This document shows positions 1-9,131 of a stretch of 64,000 bases of DNA, piece by piece. This DNA is from Streptomyces sp. NBC_00273 (GTDB taxonomy: Bacteria; Actinomycetota; Actinomycetes; Streptomycetales; Streptomycetaceae), in contig NZ_CP108067.1 of NCBI RefSeq assembly GCF_036178145.1, positions 4,092,001 through 4,156,000 of the forward strand. The letters are read 5' to 3'. Position 1 is the stretch's first letter, and the number at the start of each line of letters is the position of its first letter. A program made the position numbers and the translations under genes. The notes beneath the pieces are model-generated. The model was not told the origin of the DNA. It saw only the letters and a program-made list of their open reading frames with translations, and ran no database searches.

Positions 1-634
1 GGCGCGAGGGCGCGTAGTAGAACATCTCCGCGTACTCCGGCAGCGCCCACGTGTCCATCGCGTACTCGTCCTGGGCCTTCCAGCACGCGTCCTCGGACGC
101 GCGGTCGGCCTCGCGCGACTCGGGAGCCCCCGGCACGTCCAGCGTCTTCGACGCGGTGACCTCACCGTGGTGCACCCGCGCGCAGTCGATCCGGTAGGTC
201 ACGGGCCGTTCGTCGATCAGGTCCCCGCCGGGAACGTTGAAGCAGTCGCCCGCCCGCAGGTCGCCGAGGTCCGTGAGCTCGCCCTCGACGTCGGCGTACT
301 CGCTCAGCGACGGGAACCGGTCGCCGGCGGCACTGAGGACCCGCCCGGCGGTGAAGACCAGCGCGCCGGTCATCACCACGGACACCACCAGGCCCACGAT
401 CGCCAGGGCCTTGCCCCGGTCCCCCCGCTTGGCGATCTGCACGAGGGCCGCGATGCCGAACGCCACGCCGAGCGGCGGGAAGCACAGCAGCCCGGACAGC
501 AACGAGGCCAGTGCGAAGCCGTTGAGCGCCGGCGGCTGCTGTCCGTAGCCCGGCGGCGGACCCCAACCCTGGTGCGGGGGCGGCGGGGGCCAGGAGTGGC
601 CCGGTCCGGGAGGAGGACTCGGCGGGGTGCTCAC
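1..634 (-). CDS. DUF4190/septum-formation-family membrane protein (3' end outside window)
   Basis: Translation from GTG at 634 runs off the left edge, so only about 211 N-terminal residues are seen. The first 35 residues are Pro/Gly/Gln rich. Two hydrophobic segments follow (about 38-65 and 75-98), the usual DUF4190 arrangement. The extracellular part contains LRAGDCFNVPGG and a later Cys-x2-x-His-His stretch (DCARVHHGEV), the pattern of the actinobacterial septum formation domain (paired Cys plus His-Glu-Val). Such proteins are membrane anchored and of poorly defined function. The GTG is preceded by a weak GGAG. The family call is good; a specific role is not supported. Confidence 0.72.
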   Translation of the reverse strand, partial: MSTPPSPPPGPGHSWPPPPPHQGWGPPPGYGQQPPALNGFALASLLSGLLCFPPLGVAFGIAALVQIAKRGDRGKALAIVGLVVSVVMTGALVFTAGRVLSAAGDRFPSLSEYADVEGELTDLGDLRAGDCFNVPGGDLIDERPVTYRIDCARVHHGEVTASKTLDVPGAPESREADRASEDACWKAQDEYAMDTWALPEYAEMFYYAPSR

Positions 635-910
635 GGGGCGGACTCCAACGCAGGGTGCCGTCGCAGGACGACAACGCAGGGCGGCATGGCGGGGCGGCAT
701 GGCCGGGCGCGCCGCGGAAGGCGCGAACGAATGCGCGAAATAGTACGCAGCGGGGCGCCCGGCGGGTCGGTCGCCCCCGTACCTCGCGCACGGCCCGGTC
801 GGCGCCCGCGACTCCCGCGCAGTGGTACGTGACACGGCCCCTGGTCTCGATGACCGACGGGTAACATCCGTGCCGTACACCGGCCATGACCGAGCAAAGG
901 TGTCCCCCAC

Positions 911-2005
911 ATGACGCACGCACTCCCCGGCTACATCTGTTCCGAGGACGGCACCCGCGCAGACGTCCGGACCGCCCCGTGGGCGTGCCCGGTCTGCGGC
1001 GGACCCTGGGACCTCGATTTCACCCCGGACCCGACGGCGGTACTGGAACCGGCCGCGGGACCGAATTCGCTGTGGCGGTACGGGTCCGTGCTGCCGCTGC
1101 CCGGGGCGTTCTCCGTTTCGCTGGCCGAGGGGCACACTCCGCTGGTCCCGTTGGCGGAGCGGATCCACGCCAAACTCGACTTCCTGATGCCCACGCGGTC
1201 CTTCAAGGACCGGGGCGCGGTGATGCTCGCGGAGCTCGCCCGGCGGCTCGCACCGCAGCGGGTCGTGGCGGACAGCAGCGGCAACGCCGGTACGGCCGTG
1301 GCCGCGTACTGCGCGCGGGCCGGACTGACCTGCGAAGTCTTCGTGCCCGAGGGCACGTCGGAGAAGAAGACGGCACGGATGCGGGCGCACGGCGCGGCCG
1401 TCCGCGTGATCCCCGGTGGCCGCGAGGACGCCGCGGAGGCCGCCCGGGCAGCGGCGGACGCGCCCGGGGTCTTCTACGCGAGCCACGTGTTCAACCCGTA
1501 CTTCCTGCAGGGGACCAAGACGTACGTGTACGAGGTGTGGGAGGAGTTGGGCGGCCGGCTCCCGGAAGCCCTGGTGGTCCCCGTGGGCAACGGCACCCTG
1601 CTGCTCGGGGCCGCCCTGGCCGTGGAGGAACTGGCCCGGCGCGGGGTCAAGCCGCCGGCCCTGATCGCGGTCCAGGCGGAGGCGGTGGCCCCGCTGGCGC
1701 AGGCCTTCGCGGCGGGCGCCGAGGAAGCCGCTCCGGTGGAACAGCGGCCGACCCTGGCCGAGGGGATCGCGATCCCGGCGCCGCCCCGCGCCCGCCAGAT
1801 CCTGGCGGCGGTCCGCAAGTCCGGCGGCACCGTCCTGACCGTCCCGGACGACCGGCTGCACGAGGCCCAGCAGGACCTGGCCCGCCGCGGGCTCTCCGTG
1901 GAGCCGACCGCCGCGGCCTGTTGGGCCGCGGTGGGCCCGTCGGCGCCCGGGGATCCCCTGCAGGGCCGCACCGCCGTGATCCCCCTGTGCGGCGCGGGCG
2001 GATAG
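911..2005 (+). CDS. Threonine synthase-like PLP-dependent enzyme
   Basis: A 364-residue fold-type II pyridoxal-phosphate enzyme. The PLP lysine lies in SFKDRG (about residue 100), and DSSGNAGTAVAAYC is the phosphate/substrate loop. The N-terminus has a Cys-containing zinc-ribbon-like stretch (YICSEDG...CPVCGG), as in many actinobacterial threonine-synthase-like proteins. Established chemistry for the family is O-phosphohomoserine to threonine plus phosphate. A second, housekeeping thrC is usual in Streptomyces, so this copy may have another substrate. AAAGG lies 10 nt before the ATG. The gene stands alone, with 157 bp to the next gene. Confidence 0.8.
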   Translation: MTHALPGYICSEDGTRADVRTAPWACPVCGGPWDLDFTPDPTAVLEPAAGPNSLWRYGSVLPLPGAFSVSLAEGHTPLVPLAERIHAKLDFLMPTRSFKDRGAVMLAELARRLAPQRVVADSSGNAGTAVAAYCARAGLTCEVFVPEGTSEKKTARMRAHGAAVRVIPGGREDAAEAARAAADAPGVFYASHVFNPYFLQGTKTYVYEVWEELGGRLPEALVVPVGNGTLLLGAALAVEELARRGVKPPALIAVQAEAVAPLAQAFAAGAEEAAPVEQRPTLAEGIAIPAPPRARQILAAVRKSGGTVLTVPDDRLHEAQQDLARRGLSVEPTAAACWAAVGPSAPGDPLQGRTAVIPLCGAGG

Positions 2006-2008
2006 GCG

Positions 2009-2105
2009 GTGGGCGGACGGGCCGTGGGCGGACGGGCTGTCGGGCAGCGCGGCATCCGGGCCGCGCAGCCCGCCCCGTCCCGTCCCGCCCCGTCCCGCCC
2101 CGTCC
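2009..2105. repeat. G/C-rich short direct repeats between two genes
   Basis: GTGGGCGGACGGGC occurs twice with a 15-bp period (2009-2022, 2024-2037). A complementary C-rich tract follows with CCCGTCCCGCC repeated from about 2077 to 2105. The G-rich and C-rich halves can pair, so this may act as the 3' structure of the threonine-synthase-like gene. Confidence 0.5.
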
Positions 2106-2162
2106 CACGTCCATGTCGCAATTCCGCGAGCCCGGACGCGCCCGGTCTGGTGAACTGACCCC

Positions 2163-2981
2163 ATGACCACCCATGTTGATCTCGCCGCCAAGGCCGCCGC
2201 GTTCGCGGCCCTGCACACCCCCGCCGCCCCGCTCGCCCTCGCCAACGCCTGGGACGTGGCCAGCGCCCGCATCGTCGCGGCCGCCGGCGCCCCCGCCGTC
2301 GCCACCACCAGCGCCGGCGTCGCCTGGTCCCTCGGGTCCCCCGACGGCGACGCGCTCGCCCGGGACCGGGCCCTCGACCTCGTCGCCCGCGTGGTCGCCG
2401 CCGTCCCCGTGCCCGTCACGGCCGACATCGAGGGCGGCTTCGGCGCCGACGCGGCCGCCGTGGGCGAGACCGTGACCGGGGTCCTCGCCGCCGGCGCGGT
2501 CGGCATCAACATCGAGGACGGCCACCGCGACCCCGCCGAGCAGATCGAGCGCCTGGCCGCGGCCCGCGCCGCGGCCGACGCCGCCGGGGTCCCGCTCTAC
2601 ATCAACGCCCGCATCGACACCTACCTGCGGGGCTTCGGCGAGGACGCCACCCGCCTGGACGACACCCTCGCCCGCGCCGCCGCCTACCTCCGCGCGGGAG
2701 CCACCGGCGTCTTCGTGCCCGGCGTCCTCGACCCGGACACCGTCGCCGAGCTCGCCAAGGGCATCGACGCGCCCCTCAACGTCCTGCTCGGCCCGGACGC
2801 CCCGACCGTCGCCGCCTTCGGCGCCCTCGGCGTCTCCCGCGTCAGCCTCGGCTCCTGGGTCGCCGAAGCCGCGTACGCCGTGGTCCGCCGTGCCGCCGAG
2901 GAGCTGATCTCGGAGGGCACCTACGGGGCGCTCGCGCACTCCCTCCCCTACGGCGAGCTGAACGACCTGCTCAAGGGTTGA
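2163..2981 (+). CDS. Isocitrate lyase/PEP phosphomutase-family protein
   Basis: A 272-residue TIM-barrel enzyme of the ICL/PEPM superfamily. Visible motifs are the N-terminal NAWDVASARIV, the metal-binding VTADIEGGFG (about residues 84-93), INIEDG (about 117) and INARIDTYL (about 145), in family order. Members cleave or form C-C or P-C bonds of 2-oxo or phosphonate substrates (2-methylisocitrate lyase, phosphonopyruvate hydrolase, carboxyphosphonoenolpyruvate synthase). The short form seen here is usually called PEP phosphonomutase-like without a proven substrate. No phosphonate genes lie nearby. Confidence 0.82.
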   Translation: MTTHVDLAAKAAAFAALHTPAAPLALANAWDVASARIVAAAGAPAVATTSAGVAWSLGSPDGDALARDRALDLVARVVAAVPVPVTADIEGGFGADAAAVGETVTGVLAAGAVGINIEDGHRDPAEQIERLAAARAAADAAGVPLYINARIDTYLRGFGEDATRLDDTLARAAAYLRAGATGVFVPGVLDPDTVAELAKGIDAPLNVLLGPDAPTVAAFGALGVSRVSLGSWVAEAAYAVVRRAAEELISEGTYGALAHSLPYGELNDLLKG

Positions 2982-3025
2982 GATATCCGGAAGCGTGCAT
3001 GGGCCAACGACCTTAGGATCCGGGC

Positions 3026-3970
3026 ATGAGCACCTCAGCACCGGTCGACGGCAAGGCCGCCGGGCCGGCCACCACGCCCCGCAGCAGGATCTCGGGCGCG
3101 GTCTGGGCCGCCCTCGCCCTCGTCTACGTGGTCTGGGGCTCGACCTACCTCGGCATCCGGATCGTCGTCGAGACCATGCCGCCCTTCCTCTCCGCCGGAG
3201 CCCGGTTCATCACCGCCGGCCTGCTGCTGTCCGCCGTCGTCGCCTGGCGGTACGGTCCGGCCGCACTGCGGGCCACCCGCGCGCAGCTCGCCTCGGCGGC
3301 CCTGGTCGGGCTGCTGCTGATCCTCGGCGGGAACGGCCTGGTGGTCCTCGCCGAGACCTCGGTGCCGTCGGGCCTCGCCGCGCTGCTGGTGGCGGCGGTG
3401 CCGATGTGGGTGACGGTGCTCCGGGCGAGCACCGGGGACCGGCCCCCGCTGCGCACCCTGGTCGGGGTGCTGGTGGGTCTCGCCGGGCTCGCGGTGCTGA
3501 CCAGCCCGGGGCTCAGCGGCTCGGTGCGGCTGTCGGGGGTGCTGATGGTCCTGGCGGGTTCGGTCCTGTGGTCGCTGGGCTCGTTCTCGGCGCCGCGGCT
3601 GAAGCTGCCGGACAACCCCCTCACGGGCAGCGCCTACCAGATGTTCGTGGGCGGGGCCGCCGCCGTGGTCGTCGGCCTGCTGCGCGGCGAGCAGCACGGC
3701 CTGGACCCGGCGGCGTTCTCCACCGCCTCCTGGCTGGCCCTGGGCTATCTGACGGTCGTCGGCTCGCTCGTCGGTTTCACGGCGTACGTGTGGCTGCTCC
3801 AGGCCGCACCGCTGTCGCTGGTGTCCACGTACGCGTACGTCAATCCGGTCGTCGCCGTGGCGCTCGGCACGCTGATCCTCGACGAGGCCCTGACCTGGCA
3901 GATCCTGGTCGGCGGTGCGATCGTCGTGGCGGCGGTGGGCGTGATCGTCAGTACCGAGCGGAAGAAGTAG
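3026..3970 (+). CDS. EamA-family (drug/metabolite) exporter
   Basis: A 314-residue integral membrane protein with about ten hydrophobic segments in two EamA repeats. The first begins AALALVYVVWGSTYLGIRI (about residues 26-44), a hallmark of YedA-like DMT exporters. The second half contains TVVGSLVGFTAYVWLLQ and PVVAVALGTLILDE. Substrates of this group are small metabolites or amino acids and cannot be assigned here. RBS AGGA lies 8 nt before the ATG. The start is 44 bp downstream of the previous gene, so co-transcription is possible. Confidence 0.87.
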   Translation: MSTSAPVDGKAAGPATTPRSRISGAVWAALALVYVVWGSTYLGIRIVVETMPPFLSAGARFITAGLLLSAVVAWRYGPAALRATRAQLASAALVGLLLILGGNGLVVLAETSVPSGLAALLVAAVPMWVTVLRASTGDRPPLRTLVGVLVGLAGLAVLTSPGLSGSVRLSGVLMVLAGSVLWSLGSFSAPRLKLPDNPLTGSAYQMFVGGAAAVVVGLLRGEQHGLDPAAFSTASWLALGYLTVVGSLVGFTAYVWLLQAAPLSLVSTYAYVNPVVAVALGTLILDEALTWQILVGGAIVVAAVGVIVSTERKK

Positions 3971-4008
3971 CGGAAGAAGTACCGGCAGCAGCGGCGGCGC
4001 GGGCGCGC

Positions 4009-4800
4009 TCAGCCCCGCGCGGCCGCCTCGTACAGGGCCTTCGCGTGCTCGTCGAACAGCGCGGCCGTGGAGTCCACGTCCGTGTCCCCGCCGCTCAGCA
4101 CCCCGATCAGCCGCCCGGCCCGGTCCGGCCCGCCCCGGTCCGCGATCCAGGGGCTGCCGCTGGTCCCCGTCCAGAACCCGGCGCAGCTCATGTAGAGCAT
4201 GTCGGGGTCGTCCTCGTCGTGGCGGGTCTGGGTGGTGCAGGAGACGGGCTTGTTCTGCGGGTTGTGCTCGGACTCGGGGTAGCCGACGACGGTCACGTCC
4301 CGCTCGTACCCCGAGGTCCACTCGGGCTTCGGGGCCTCGGCGCCGCCGCCGACCGCGTCCTGGATGCTGCGCCCGTCCCCGTCCGGCTCGATGGTGAGGA
4401 AGGCGAAGTCGGCGGTGTCCTCACCCCATTTCGTCCAGCGGTCGTCCACGTGGATCGACTTGACCTTCCAGACGCCCAGCGGCTGGGTGCCGGCGCCCTC
4501 GCCGGAGAAGGCCGGGGCGAAGGAGAGCTCGCCGATGGCCAGCCCGTCGTGGGCCACATCGCCCGGCTGCCCGTCCTCGCCGGCGGGGGCCACGCAGTGC
4601 GCGGCGGTGGCGACGACGTTGCCCTCGGGGCTGTCGACGACGCTCGCCGTGCACCAGTGCTCGCCGCCCGCCATGAGTACTCCGACGGTGGGGAAGGGGA
4701 GCACCGGGCGCTCGCCGGGCGCCTTGAGGAACGCGACGGCGAACACCGCCGCGACCCCTGCCGCCGCAGCCGCCGACGCCCCCTTCACCACCGTGCTCAT
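4009..4800 (-). CDS. Trypsin-like serine protease, membrane-anchored or secreted
   Basis: A 263-residue protein. An N-terminal hydrophobic stretch (AAAAAGVAAVFAVAFL, about 9-25) is followed by a chymotrypsin-fold domain with TAAHC (catalytic His), DTADFAFL (candidate Asp) and GTSGSPW (catalytic Ser). The start ATG at 4800 overlaps the stop of the upstream esterase gene by ATGA, which fixes the start and implies translational coupling. An in-frame start 48 bp upstream lies inside the esterase gene and is less likely. The physical link to two secreted esterase-like proteins suggests an extracytoplasmic hydrolase group. Confidence 0.83.
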   Translation of the reverse strand: MSTVVKGASAAAAAGVAAVFAVAFLKAPGERPVLPFPTVGVLMAGGEHWCTASVVDSPEGNVVATAAHCVAPAGEDGQPGDVAHDGLAIGELSFAPAFSGEGAGTQPLGVWKVKSIHVDDRWTKWGEDTADFAFLTIEPDGDGRSIQDAVGGGAEAPKPEWTSGYERDVTVVGYPESEHNPQNKPVSCTTQTRHDEDDPDMLYMSCAGFWTGTSGSPWIADRGGPDRAGRLIGVLSGGDTDVDSTAALFDEHAKALYEAAARG

Positions 4801-5879
4801 CGCACGCCGGGATCGGGTGTCGGTGCCTTCATCACCTTGCTGATCCACTCCAGGGAGCCCTCCCTCATACCGCGCACGTACGACTTTCCGTTGTGCTCAC
4901 CATCCTGGATCACCTGGAGCGAGGTGTGCACGGGGCCCTTCCCGAAGTCGTTCATGAACTTCTCGGCCTTGTCGCGGCCGCTCTCCGCGGTGCCGATCTG
5001 GAAGTTGATGTAGACGTCCGGACCGCCCGCCGCGATCAGCTTCGCGGCGAGCTTCTCCGGGTTGTCCGCGTCCATGGCCTGCTTGTTCCCCTGCCACAGC
5101 GGGGAGTCGGGGACGATGTCGACCCCGCTCGCGATGGCCGCCTTGAACCGGTCGGGGTACTTGAGGACGTGCTTGAAGGCGCCGAATCCGCCCGCGGAGG
5201 AGCCCATGTAGGCCCAGCCGTCGCGGGAGGTGAAGGTGCGGAAATTGGCCTTCGTGAAATCCGGGATGTCTTCGACCATCCAGGTGCCCATTTTGGGCTG
5301 GCCGGGGATGTCCGAGGCGTCGAAGTGGTGCTTGGTGTCGGCGTTGTGCACCGGCATGATCAGGATGAAGGGCAGGCTGGTGCCGGCCTTGGCCCCGTCG
5401 CTCACGGCCTTCTGGAGGCCGAGGCCGGGACCCGTACCCCAGTAGTTGGTGGGGTATCCGCGGCCGCCGGGCAGGGAGATCAGGACCGGGAAGCCGCTCT
5501 TGGCGTACCTCGGGTCGTCGTACTCCTTGGGCACCCACACCCACACGTCACCCGTGAAGCCGGACTTCTTGCCGGTGAGGGTGGTGCGGCCGATCTGGGT
5601 GCCGTCCGGCAGCCGGGAGGTGCGGACGAACGAGGCCTTCGGCCCGGTCGGCATCTGCACCTCGGGCGGCAGCTCGGCGGCTGCGCCGGCCTTCTCCTGG
5701 ACCTTGCCGAAGGAAACCGGATCCCCTATGTCCGAGAAGAGGCCGAACTTGTACGCGGCGGTTCCGCCTGCGGCGAGGGTGAGCGCGAGCCCGCCGCTGA
5801 TCAGGATCATGCGCAGGCGATGGGGGCGACGGCCGCCCTCGGTCATGGGGCTGCCGTCGCCTTGCTGGTCTTGCTGCAC
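4797..5879 (-). CDS. Putative secreted/membrane esterase (esterase D/antigen 85-like), copy 1
   Basis: A 360-residue alpha/beta hydrolase. It has an N-terminal membrane anchor (MILISGGLALTLAAGGTAAY, about residues 24-43), then a putative-esterase domain with FPVLISLPGGRGY, the nucleophile elbow GSSAGGFG, and a C-terminal QDGEHNGKSY holding a candidate catalytic His. It is a close paralogue of the gene at 6064-7290: both share FTGDVWVWVPKEYDDP-like, DIPGQ-KMGTW and VYINFQIGT segments. The GTG start has AAGGA about 14 nt upstream; an ATG 11 codons in is an alternative. The 3' end overlaps the protease gene by 4 bp. Confidence 0.8.
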   Translation of the reverse strand: MQQDQQGDGSPMTEGGRRPHRLRMILISGGLALTLAAGGTAAYKFGLFSDIGDPVSFGKVQEKAGAAAELPPEVQMPTGPKASFVRTSRLPDGTQIGRTTLTGKKSGFTGDVWVWVPKEYDDPRYAKSGFPVLISLPGGRGYPTNYWGTGPGLGLQKAVSDGAKAGTSLPFILIMPVHNADTKHHFDASDIPGQPKMGTWMVEDIPDFTKANFRTFTSRDGWAYMGSSAGGFGAFKHVLKYPDRFKAAIASGVDIVPDSPLWQGNKQAMDADNPEKLAAKLIAAGGPDVYINFQIGTAESGRDKAEKFMNDFGKGPVHTSLQVIQDGEHNGKSYVRGMREGSLEWISKVMKAPTPDPGVR

Positions 5880-6063
5880 GGTTTTTGTCCCGTTCCTTCT
5901 CCGGCGCCCACCAGGAGCGCGGGTCGGACCGATCGGTCCCCCTTACACCCTTTACAGAGGTATGAACGACGGGATGGGTTGCCTGGGACGGGGGTGACGT
6001 GGCGAGCACCACGCGGCCGGCCGGGACGCGCGGCTCCGGCGCGGCTCCGCGCGGCCGGGCAGG

Positions 6064-7290
6064 TCAGCCGGCTTCGGGCTTCGGCCCCTTCAGGACCTTG
6101 CTGACCCACTCCAGGGAGCCTTCCTTCATGCCCCGGACGTAGTGCCAGCCGTTGTGCTCGCCGTTCTGGATGTCGCGGATGGTCATCTTGACCGGTCCCT
6201 TGCCGAACTGCTGCTGGAACTTCGTCATCCGCTCCTTCCCGCTCTCCTTGGTGCCGATCTGGAAGTTGATGTAGACCTCGGGGCCCTTGGTGTCGATCAG
6301 CTTCTGGGCGAGCTTCTCCGGGTTGTTCGCGTCCATCTCGGCCTGGTGGCCCTTCCAGAGCGGGGAGTCCGGGACGATCTCGCCGCCGCTGGCGATCACG
6401 GCCTTGAACCGGTCCGGGTGCTGCAGGACGGTCTTCATGCCGACGAACGCGCCGGAGGAGGAGCCCATGAAGGCCCAGCCGTCACGGGACTTGTACGTGC
6501 GGAAGTTGGCCTTGACGAAGTCCGGTACGTCCTCGGCGATCCACGTGCCCATCTTGGCCTGGCCGGGTATGTCGGAGCCGTCGTAGTAGTACTTGGCGTC
6601 CGGGTTGAGCACCGGCATGATCACGACGAACGGCAGGCTGGTGCCGGCCTTGGCGCCGTCGCTGATGGCCTTCTGGAGGCCGAGGCTGCGGTCGGACCAG
6701 TAGTTGTCCGGGAAGCCGTTGCCGCCGGGGAGCGCGATGAGGACCGGGAAGCCGCTCTTGGCGTACTTGGGGTCGTCGTACTCCTTGGGCGCCCACACCC
6801 ATACGTCGCCCTCGAAGCCGGACTTCGCGCCGGCGAGGCGGGTCTTGGCGATGATCGTGCCGTCGTCGAGCTTGGTGGTCTGCTTGAAGCCGGACTTGGG
6901 GCCGGCGGGCAGAGACACGTCCGGGTCGCCGGAGGGCGTGGCGGCGGTCGCCGGGGCGCTCGGGTCCGCCTTGCCCGTGACCGGGGGCGGGGTGTTCTTC
7001 CCGAAGCTCACTTCCTCGCCGTTGCCGGAGAACCAGTCGAGCTTCCAGGAGGCGAACCCGCCGCCGAGCAGGAGCGCGACGGCGACCGCCGCGCCGATCC
7101 CTATTCGGCGCCGGGAGCGCTTCGGCTCCGGGGTCCGGGCGGAGGCGGGCTGCTCGCCGTACGACTGGTGCTGCTGCGCCGGGCCCGGGTATCCGGGGAA
7201 GTCCTGGTGCCCCTGGTACTGCTCCTGGGGCGGGTACACCTGGTACGACGGCTGTTCATCAGGCCGCGGGCGCTGCGGGTACTGGTGCAC
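6064..7290 (-). CDS. Putative secreted/membrane esterase, copy 2 (tandem paralogue)
   Basis: A 408-residue paralogue of the preceding gene. It has a longer cytoplasmic N-terminus rich in Gln, Pro and Tyr (1-55), an Arg/Lys stop-transfer flank, one transmembrane segment (about 64-82) and an esterase domain with elbow GSSSGAFVG. The GTG start is supported by GGAG 8 nt upstream. Copy 1 lies 184 bp downstream in the same orientation, so a tandem duplication with later divergence of the N-terminus is the simplest history. The substrate is unknown. Confidence 0.8.
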   Translation of the reverse strand: MHQYPQRPRPDEQPSYQVYPPQEQYQGHQDFPGYPGPAQQHQSYGEQPASARTPEPKRSRRRIGIGAAVAVALLLGGGFASWKLDWFSGNGEEVSFGKNTPPPVTGKADPSAPATAATPSGDPDVSLPAGPKSGFKQTTKLDDGTIIAKTRLAGAKSGFEGDVWVWAPKEYDDPKYAKSGFPVLIALPGGNGFPDNYWSDRSLGLQKAISDGAKAGTSLPFVVIMPVLNPDAKYYYDGSDIPGQAKMGTWIAEDVPDFVKANFRTYKSRDGWAFMGSSSGAFVGMKTVLQHPDRFKAVIASGGEIVPDSPLWKGHQAEMDANNPEKLAQKLIDTKGPEVYINFQIGTKESGKERMTKFQQQFGKGPVKMTIRDIQNGEHNGWHYVRGMKEGSLEWVSKVLKGPKPEAG

Positions 7291-7455
7291 GGACTTCGCT
7301 CCGAACGGTCATGCTGCCCCCGAGGGCAGAACGGCTGGGCATCCCCGAGGGGGCGTCGTGCCGGTCAGGCCCGCCCCTACTTCTGATGTACGGAACCCCA
7401 GCACAGTTCCAAGACGGAGCAAAATCCTGCCCCGGATCCCGGTCGGCCGGCCGTC

Positions 7456-7893
7456 TCAGCGCTGGGCTTCGAGGGCCTCCGCGCACCGCCCGAGCAGTTG
7501 GATCAGCACCTCCCGCTCCTCGCGGGTGAACGCGGCGGCGAGCGCCCGCTCCACCCGCACCGCGCCGGAGTCCGCAAGCTCCATCGCCGCACGCCCCTCG
7601 TCCGTGAGCCGGGTCTCCAGCACGTTGCGGTGCCATTCGTGCGGGGTCCGCTCGATGAGCCCGCGCTCCTGGAGGTTCTTCAGCACGGTGTTCATGGTCG
7701 GCGGCGTCACCCCGCACAGGCGGGCGAGCGCAGCGGCCGAAATGCCGGGCTTCTCGGCCAGCCACAGCAGCGCGGCGTACTGCGGAACCGTTACTGCGGC
7801 CGGCTTGCACGCCGTGTTCTTCGCCGCGAGAAGCGCCTGCTCAGCACGCTTGAGGTGAGAGCCGATCCGCTCCTCGGGGGCCATGGAGGTCAT
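7456..7893 (-). CDS. MarR-family transcriptional regulator
   Basis: A 145-residue winged-helix protein. The helix-turn-helix is ISAAALARLCGVTPPTMNTVLKNL (about residues 51-74) and the wing is LIERTPHEWHRNVLETRLTDEGR. It is divergent from the secreted SMP-30-like gene starting 79 bp away. A perfect 12-bp palindrome sits in the shared promoter, consistent with autorepression and control of the neighbour. The ATG at 7893 has AGGA at good spacing; an ATG three codons in is an alternative. The ligand is unknown. Confidence 0.87.
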   Translation of the reverse strand: MTSMAPEERIGSHLKRAEQALLAAKNTACKPAAVTVPQYAALLWLAEKPGISAAALARLCGVTPPTMNTVLKNLQERGLIERTPHEWHRNVLETRLTDEGRAAMELADSGAVRVERALAAAFTREEREVLIQLLGRCAEALEAQR

Positions 7894-7923
7894 GTCCGCA
7901 TCCTACGGCCACCCTTGCAAGCA

Positions 7924-7935
7924 TTAGAGCTCTAA
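7924..7935. promoter_or_regulatory. Palindromic operator candidate for the MarR regulator
   Basis: TTAGAGCTCTAA is a perfect 12-bp palindrome in the 79-bp divergent region, 31 bp from the marR start and 37 bp from the SMP-30 start. Size, AT-rich ends and placement fit a MarR dimer site. Confidence 0.6.
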
Positions 7936-7972
7936 CATACATTCGCCTACACCTTCTCACTAGAGGACACCC

Positions 7973-9019
7973 ATGAAGACGAAGTCGTTCCTTCTCGCCG
8001 CCCTGCCCGCCGCCCTGACCCCTGCCCTGGCCCCCGCCGCGACCGCGGCCTTGGCGGCCACGATGGCCGTGACCCTCACGCTGGGAGCGACCCCGGCGCA
8101 GGCGCACGCCCCGGCGGGCGACGCCCGGATATCCACGGCCTTCACCCTGCCCGGCGGGAAGGTCTATCCGGAGGGGATCGCCGCCGATCCCCGCACCCAC
8201 ACCGTCTACGTCGGCTCGTACGCGGACGGCACCGTCTACCGGGCCCGCCCCGGCCGGCCCGAGGCCGAGGTGTTCCTGCCCTCCGGCACCGACGGCCGCC
8301 GCACGGCGAACGGCCTGCGCGTCGATGCGCTCGGTCGCCTGTGGGTCACCGACTCCACCGCGGGCGTGGCGGTGTACGACACCGCCAACGGGTCCCGCCT
8401 GGCCCACTTCGAGGTGGCCCGGGGCGCCGGAGCCCCCGCCCACTTCATCAACGACCTGGCCCTCACCCCGGACGGCACCGCCTACCTCACGGACAGCGTC
8501 CGCGGCGTGATCTACCGGGTGACCCCCGAGCAGCTGGCCGCCGGGAGCGGCACCCTGACCGAGGCCTACGACCTCTCCGCGGCCCTGCGCCCCCGGCCGG
8601 CGGGCGGCTTCAGCCTCAACGGCATCGTCGCCGACCGGGCGGGCCACTACCTGCTCACCGTCGACATGCCGGAGGGCGACCTCTACCGCGTGGACCTGCG
8701 CACCGGCGCCGTCCGCCGCGTCGACCTCGGCGGCGGCGACCTGAAGGCCGCCGACGGCCTCGACCTCTCCCCCGACGGCACCCTGCGCGTGGCGCACAAC
8801 GCCACCAACACGCTGACCCGTTGGCAGGTCTGCGCGGACGGCACCCGCGCCCGCCTGACCCGCACGATCACGGACCCGTCCCTACAGATCCCCACGACCC
8901 TCGCGCACACCCCGGGCCGCACGCTGGTGGTCCGCTCCCAGTTCGACAAGGGCGGCCCCATGTCCCCGGACTCGGGCACCCCCACCACGTTCACGGTCGC
9001 CGCGGTCCGCGGCCTGTGA
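7973..9019 (+). CDS. Secreted SMP-30/gluconolactonase-like beta-propeller protein
   Basis: A 348-residue protein with a signal peptide (about 1-45, ending ATPAQAHA). A six-bladed SMP-30-type propeller follows: YPEGIAADP, RLWVTDSTAG, INDLALTPDGTAYLTDS and ADGLDLSPDGTLRVAHN are blade repeats with metal/substrate-type Asn and Asp. The family includes lactonases and strictosidine-synthase-like hydrolases; the substrate is not predictable. RBS AGAGGA lies 7 nt before the ATG. Divergent from and probably regulated by the MarR gene. Confidence 0.82.
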   Translation: MKTKSFLLAALPAALTPALAPAATAALAATMAVTLTLGATPAQAHAPAGDARISTAFTLPGGKVYPEGIAADPRTHTVYVGSYADGTVYRARPGRPEAEVFLPSGTDGRRTANGLRVDALGRLWVTDSTAGVAVYDTANGSRLAHFEVARGAGAPAHFINDLALTPDGTAYLTDSVRGVIYRVTPEQLAAGSGTLTEAYDLSAALRPRPAGGFSLNGIVADRAGHYLLTVDMPEGDLYRVDLRTGAVRRVDLGGGDLKAADGLDLSPDGTLRVAHNATNTLTRWQVCADGTRARLTRTITDPSLQIPTTLAHTPGRTLVVRSQFDKGGPMSPDSGTPTTFTVAAVRGL

Positions 9020-9131
9020 CCGGCGCCGGTACGGCTTGAGCGCGCCGGCGGCGGCGGCGATGGCAGCGGCGGCCCCCGGTGGATCGGTGCGCGCAACGAC
9101 CGCCGGGCTCGGACGTGCCGTCACACCCTCC

